From Planctomycetota bacterium (GTDB lineage Bacteria > Planctomycetota > J058 > JAJDCP01), in NCBI GenBank assembly GCA_029260765.1, contig JAJDCP010000164.1:1-35270 (forward strand): a stretch of 35,270 nucleotides of DNA, given 5' to 3'. Position 1 is the stretch's first letter. Each line of letters begins with the position of its first letter. The position numbers were made by a program, and so were the translations under genes. The notes beneath the pieces were generated by a model. That model did no database searches and had not been told where the DNA came from. It saw only the letters and a program-made list of their open reading frames with translations. Shown here one piece after another: positions 32,238 through 35,270 of this stretch.

Positions 32238-32731
32238 CAACGTCTCCCTACCAGCACCTGGGCCAGGTTTTTCAGGGCATAACGGTAGCGCGACGCGACC
32301 GTGTTGGGGGAGAGCGTGAGCAGCGCGCCGATCTCGGCGAAACTCAGCTCAGCGAAGATCTTGAGCGCCACGACCTCGGCTTGCGCAGCCGGCAGCTTGC
32401 GTAACGCGGCCGCCAGCTCAGCTCTCTGCTCATCGCGTTCGAGCTCGTCGCGGAACCAGACCTCCTGGCGACCCCCCGCGGCGACCCGCGCCTCCCGCCG
32501 ACGGCGGCGTGCCTGCGAGCGCTGTTGGTCGAGGGCGGCGGCCCGGACGCAACGGAACAGGTAGGCTCGAGGGTTGTGCGCGGCCGCGCGTTGCTTCCAG
32601 AAGCGCAGGAAACCACTCTGCACGGCGTCTTCTGCATCGGCGAGATTGCGGCACAGCGTACGCGCGACCAACAGCAGGGCCGCGCCCGTGGCGTCGAGCC
32701 ATGCGTTCCAGCTGTCCGGCGTCGTGTTCAT
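32237..32731 (-). CDS. ECF-type RNA polymerase sigma factor
   Basis: The 164-residue protein has region 2 (ADAEDAVQSGFLRFWKQ, then NPRAYLFRCVRAAALDQQR) and region 4 (LRKLPAAQAEVVALKIF, then LSFAEIGALLTLSPNTVASRYRYALKNL, the -35-binding helix-turn-helix), joined by an Arg-rich linker. Length and order fit the extracytoplasmic-function class. ATG 32731 has GGAGAGG just upstream; an in-frame extension to 32782 was rejected because it would put that site inside the gene. It is first in a three-gene operon with the anti-sigma-like and secreted proteins. The trigger and targets are unknown. Confidence 0.92.
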   Translation of the reverse strand: MNTTPDSWNAWLDATGAALLLVARTLCRNLADAEDAVQSGFLRFWKQRAAAHNPRAYLFRCVRAAALDQQRSQARRRRREARVAAGGRQEVWFRDELERDEQRAELAAALRKLPAAQAEVVALKIFAELSFAEIGALLTLSPNTVASRYRYALKNLAQVLVGRR

Positions 32732-32957
32732 GCCCTCTCCTCGACTGCAAGACGTCACCGCTGCCCGGAGTTGTCTATGCAATCAGGAATGTCGTGAAAA
32801 AACCGCGCACCTTCAACGTGTTCCAGGCGAAACGACGTCGAGGTGTGCGGGCGGTACCAGGCATGCCCGCAACGAAGTAGTTGCGGAAAGACCCGGCAAA
32901 CGCGGAGAGTTCCTCGACAATCCATCCAGATTAGGGCTTCCACCCGTTTGACCTTTC

Positions 32958-32988
32958 GGTTAATATTCTCATTAACCCATTGGTTAAT
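32958..32988. promoter_or_regulatory. Triple GGTTAAT half-site array (probable operator)
   Basis: Three exact copies of a 7-base half-site lie in alternating orientation: GGTTAAT (32958-32964), ATTAACC (32971-32977) and GGTTAAT (32982-32988), with gaps of 6 and 4 bases. This AT-rich island is conspicuous in GC-rich DNA and ends 18 bases before the lipoprotein ATG. TTGACC (32948-32953) just upstream may be a -35, but no good -10 is spaced from it. It looks like the binding site of a dimeric regulator. Confidence 0.55.
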
Positions 32989-33006
32989 TCAGTTCGGAGT
33001 GGACCC

Positions 33007-35142
33007 ATGCAACGCATCCTTGCGGCCCTGCTCGCCGTAGCCCTATGTGGCTGTAACGGCGGGAGCAGTGGCGGAGCATCCAGCAGTCTCGGCAGCCCTG
33101 GCAGCCAACCTGGCTCTCAACCGCCGGGTCCAGCTCCCACACAGCCGGGCCCTGCGCAGCCAGGTCCGGCGACCCACCCGGGCAGCCCCAGCAATGCAGG
33201 GCACTGGCAGACGGCCCTGGCAGCCCTGGCGAGCGCACCGACCGCCGAGCCCGTCAGCTTCGATCCAGCTTCGGCCGCGGCCTTCAATGATCTGATCGCC
33301 ACCGGCTGGACAGAGCTTCTTCCGCGTGTCGACACCGAGCTCAGCCAGGCGCTGCATGGGGCGATCGGGCAGGGCCAGGGCGGCCTCTCCATCTTGTCGA
33401 TCGGAAACATCCAGCTCGCCGCTTTGAGCCCGCCGGCCATCGCCAGCTCCGCGAGTGACCGGGCCGAGCTACAAGTTCCCCGGGCTCCCGACAGCTGGGG
33501 CCTGACGGTCGACTTTGTGCTCTCGGGGAGCATCCCGATCAACGTCGGCGGCTCGACCCTGCAGATTCCCGTGCAGGCAACCGTGACAGCCGAGGTGAGC
33601 GACCTCAGCATCCGCTTGCCGGTCGAATTCGACCTGAGCGACCCGCTCTGGCCCGAAGTCAGCGCGCTGGGAATGCCGCAGATCACGCTGCAGCTCAGCC
33701 TCTCTTCCGGCAACGCGCTGTTGCAACCGCTGACCGGCCTGCTGACCCAGATCCTCGATCCGGTCATCCGGGGAGCTCTCAGTGTCGTCACGCTGCTGTC
33801 ACCGGCGTTGCTGCCCACGGCTTTGCAGTACCTGCCGGACTCGGCCGACTGGGGCCACGGCGGCGCGCCCATCACCAGCATGGGGATGCCCAACCTCGAG
33901 TCGCTGGCCGTCGAGACCTCGCACAGCATCCAGACCGAGCATTGCCCCTTCGGACACGTGTACCCGGCGCGCATGGCCCAAGCGGTGGGCGGTCCGGTCA
34001 GTGGCTGGGAACATCACGGCGACTCGGCGCTCTGGACGGGCGCCTACCTGGGTGCTGAGGCCTACCGCTACGATCTGCTCGGGGGCAGTCAGGCGCTCGC
34101 CTACGCCACCCGCATCGTCGAGGGCATCGACATCATCAGCCAGGTGGTGCCGGCCCCTTACGAGGGACTGCTGGCCCGCGCCGCGATCCCCGTCAGCTCG
34201 GCCCATGTTGCGCCGATGCAAGGGGCGAGCACGTACTTTACGGGGAGCTGGGGCGGGCAGACCTGGGGCGCCCTCGGAGATACCTCGCGGGACTCGTACG
34301 CGGGCGTGCAGTTCGGTCTCGGACAGGCCTGGCATCGCATTCCCAGCCTGCGCTCCGAGGTCGCCGCGATCATCCGGCGGCTGCTCGACCATCTCGTGCA
34401 GCATGGCTGGACTGTGCACCAGGCCCCGGGACAGGCGAACAACCCGACAGGAGACGGCGTCTCGGTCAGTTTCGCGCAGACCCCTTCGGCTGTATTGTCC
34501 CTGGCGACCATCGGCGCGGTCTCTGATGCGCCGCGCTACGGGGCCTTGCGCGACCAGCTCGGCGGCGTCGCGCCTCTGCTCTGGTTCTCGACCTGGGCCA
34601 GCAGCCGCGAAGTACATGAGGTGTATTTCGGCTTCAACCTCTTCCAACTCACCTACTCGACGCTGTTCGAGCTCGACACGAACCCCGACCGCTACCGCGA
34701 GTACCTCAAAGCGTTGCGGATCATGCGCGCTGTCACGGGCCACCACCAGAACCCCTGGTTCGACACGGTCTGGGCGATGGCGGTGCCGACGGAGGCGCCC
34801 CTGGTCCGGCCACAGATCGAACAGGGTCTGGCACATTGGAGCCTGCGGGGGCGGCGCTCCTACCCAGTCAGCAACAGCACAGATCCGAGCATCGCCAAGA
34901 CCCTGTACGTGACGCAGACACCCAACGTCGGCCATTCGCCGGGTTCGACGGTCCATTCCGGCACGCGCAGTTGGGAGGTCGCGCTCCACCCGGTCCCGAT
35001 CGAGAAGCGCCCCTGCGCCGGGTTCCTCTGGGACCAGAGCCCTTTCAAGCTCGACAAGTACGGCCACGCCACCGAACAACAGCCCGGCATCGACCTGGTG
35101 CTGCCCTGGTGGATGGCGCGCAACCACGGCATCGTTCCCTGA
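33007..35142 (+). CDS. Lipoprotein with Pro/Gly-rich linker and alpha/alpha-toroid-like C-terminal half
   Basis: The 711-residue protein has a lipoprotein signal, MQRILAALLAVALCGC, with Cys16 as the lipidation site, followed by a Ser/Gly then Pro/Gln/Gly-rich linker to about residue 65. Residues about 165-290 are an alternating beta-type region (VQATVTAEVSDLSIRLPVEFDL, then long hydrophobic stretches) that could be a lipid-binding or membrane-associated fold. From about 320 on there are Trp/His/Tyr-rich motifs, EHHGDSALWTGAYLGAEAYRY and later HEVYFGFNLFQLTY, which resemble six-hairpin (alpha/alpha-toroid) glycosidase-like proteins. No catalytic residue can be assigned with confidence. ATG 33007 was chosen because GGAG lies seven bases upstream and it gives a proper lipobox. 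Expression is probably controlled through the GGTTAAT array. Confidence 0.8.
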   Translation: MQRILAALLAVALCGCNGGSSGGASSSLGSPGSQPGSQPPGPAPTQPGPAQPGPATHPGSPSNAGHWQTALAALASAPTAEPVSFDPASAAAFNDLIATGWTELLPRVDTELSQALHGAIGQGQGGLSILSIGNIQLAALSPPAIASSASDRAELQVPRAPDSWGLTVDFVLSGSIPINVGGSTLQIPVQATVTAEVSDLSIRLPVEFDLSDPLWPEVSALGMPQITLQLSLSSGNALLQPLTGLLTQILDPVIRGALSVVTLLSPALLPTALQYLPDSADWGHGGAPITSMGMPNLESLAVETSHSIQTEHCPFGHVYPARMAQAVGGPVSGWEHHGDSALWTGAYLGAEAYRYDLLGGSQALAYATRIVEGIDIISQVVPAPYEGLLARAAIPVSSAHVAPMQGASTYFTGSWGGQTWGALGDTSRDSYAGVQFGLGQAWHRIPSLRSEVAAIIRRLLDHLVQHGWTVHQAPGQANNPTGDGVSVSFAQTPSAVLSLATIGAVSDAPRYGALRDQLGGVAPLLWFSTWASSREVHEVYFGFNLFQLTYSTLFELDTNPDRYREYLKALRIMRAVTGHHQNPWFDTVWAMAVPTEAPLVRPQIEQGLAHWSLRGRRSYPVSNSTDPSIAKTLYVTQTPNVGHSPGSTVHSGTRSWEVALHPVPIEKRPCAGFLWDQSPFKLDKYGHATEQQPGIDLVLPWWMARNHGIVP

Positions 35143-35146
35143 AGTC

Positions 35147-35270
35147 GCGGGCTGGGGAGAGGACCGGAACGACGCACAAGGACAAGGCGCGGCCGTTCTT
35201 GGACTACATGACACTATTCCAAGGCTGCGTGCTGAACAGTGTGTCTGTTCCGGTCTTCCCCCCAGCCCGC
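35147..35270. repeat. Long imperfect inverted repeat after the lipoprotein gene
   Basis: The 24-base arm at 35147-35170 and the arm at 35247-35270 are reverse complements at 22 of 24 positions; one of the two differences would be a G-U pair in RNA. Pairing continues inward for about seven more positions after a one-base bulge (35171-35177 with 35239-35245), leaving a loop of about 61 bases. It begins 5 bases after the stop codon and reaches the last base of the window, so it may continue. Confidence 0.75.

Noticed and set aside
32790..32830. T-tract on the minus strand after a GC-rich stretch, considered as a terminator.
   Set aside because: The stem is short and bulged, and it lies upstream of the sigma gene, not behind any minus-strand gene.
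35147..35270. Integron attC recombination site.
   Set aside because: The arms lack the RYYYAAC and GTTRRRY core sites at their ends, and no integrase or gene cassettes are present in the window.
1..35270. CRISPR arrays, tRNA genes and insertion sequences.
   Set aside because: No regularly spaced repeats, no tRNA-like cloverleaf with CCA or a T-loop motif, and no transposase motifs were seen on reading both strands of the intergenic regions.

Overview
The window is GC-rich, densely coding bacterial DNA. No tRNA, rRNA, CRISPR array or transposase was found. Several things point to Planctomycetota or a similar deep-branching, large-genome lineage, although no marker gene is present and this is an inference. 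They are: a Ser/Thr kinase with a DWG in place of DFG fused to a long TPR tail; a bacterial tricorn-type protease; an ECF sigma factor followed by a tiny membrane anti-sigma-like protein and a secreted 'CDWG' protein; and a lipoprotein with an alpha/alpha-toroid-like C-terminal half.

Region 1 (2-4230, + strand) has the 3' end of a cystathionine gamma-synthase/lyase-family gene with an odd proline-rich tail. It is followed by a 1137-residue protein of unknown function with its own promoter. A stretch of about 590 bases with no convincing gene follows.

Region 2 (4825-10377, +) is one 1850-residue protein: a small N-terminal domain, a four-cysteine zinc ribbon, then about 1600 residues of almost unbroken coiled coil.

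Region 3 (10507-17396) is a signalling block and the most interesting part of the window. A GAF-PAS-GGDEF-EAL cyclic-di-GMP enzyme (- strand) is divergent from a two-gene unit (+). The first gene of that unit is a PilZ domain fused to a methyltransferase resembling PhcB, the 3-hydroxypalmitate methyl ester (quorum signal) synthase of Ralstonia. The second, 8 bases later, is a six-helix membrane histidine kinase, receiver and second histidine kinase in one chain, which looks like Ralstonia PhcS and PhcR fused end to end. I read this as a PhcBSR-like fatty-acid-methyl-ester signalling system with a possible cyclic-di-GMP input on the synthase.

Region 4 (17511-21572, +) has a secreted tricorn-like protease with its own promoter and a secreted HEAT-repeat protein. 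Region 5 (28912 down to 21620, - strand) has an alpha/beta hydrolase, a YceI-family periplasmic protein, a polytopic membrane protein, a small secreted protein and the 1489-residue kinase-TPR protein. The last three are packed as an operon.

Region 6 has apolipoprotein N-acyltransferase (29196-30845, +). Its stop codon overlaps that of a convergent three-gene operon (32731 down to 30842): ECF sigma factor, anti-sigma-like protein, secreted protein. Region 7 is a 711-residue lipoprotein (33007-35142, +) behind an AT-rich array of three GGTTAAT half-sites. Its 3' side carries a long imperfect inverted repeat reaching the window end. A separate dispersed repeat of about 50 bases occurs twice in intergenic DNA, at 10465-10511 and inverted at 29013-29067.
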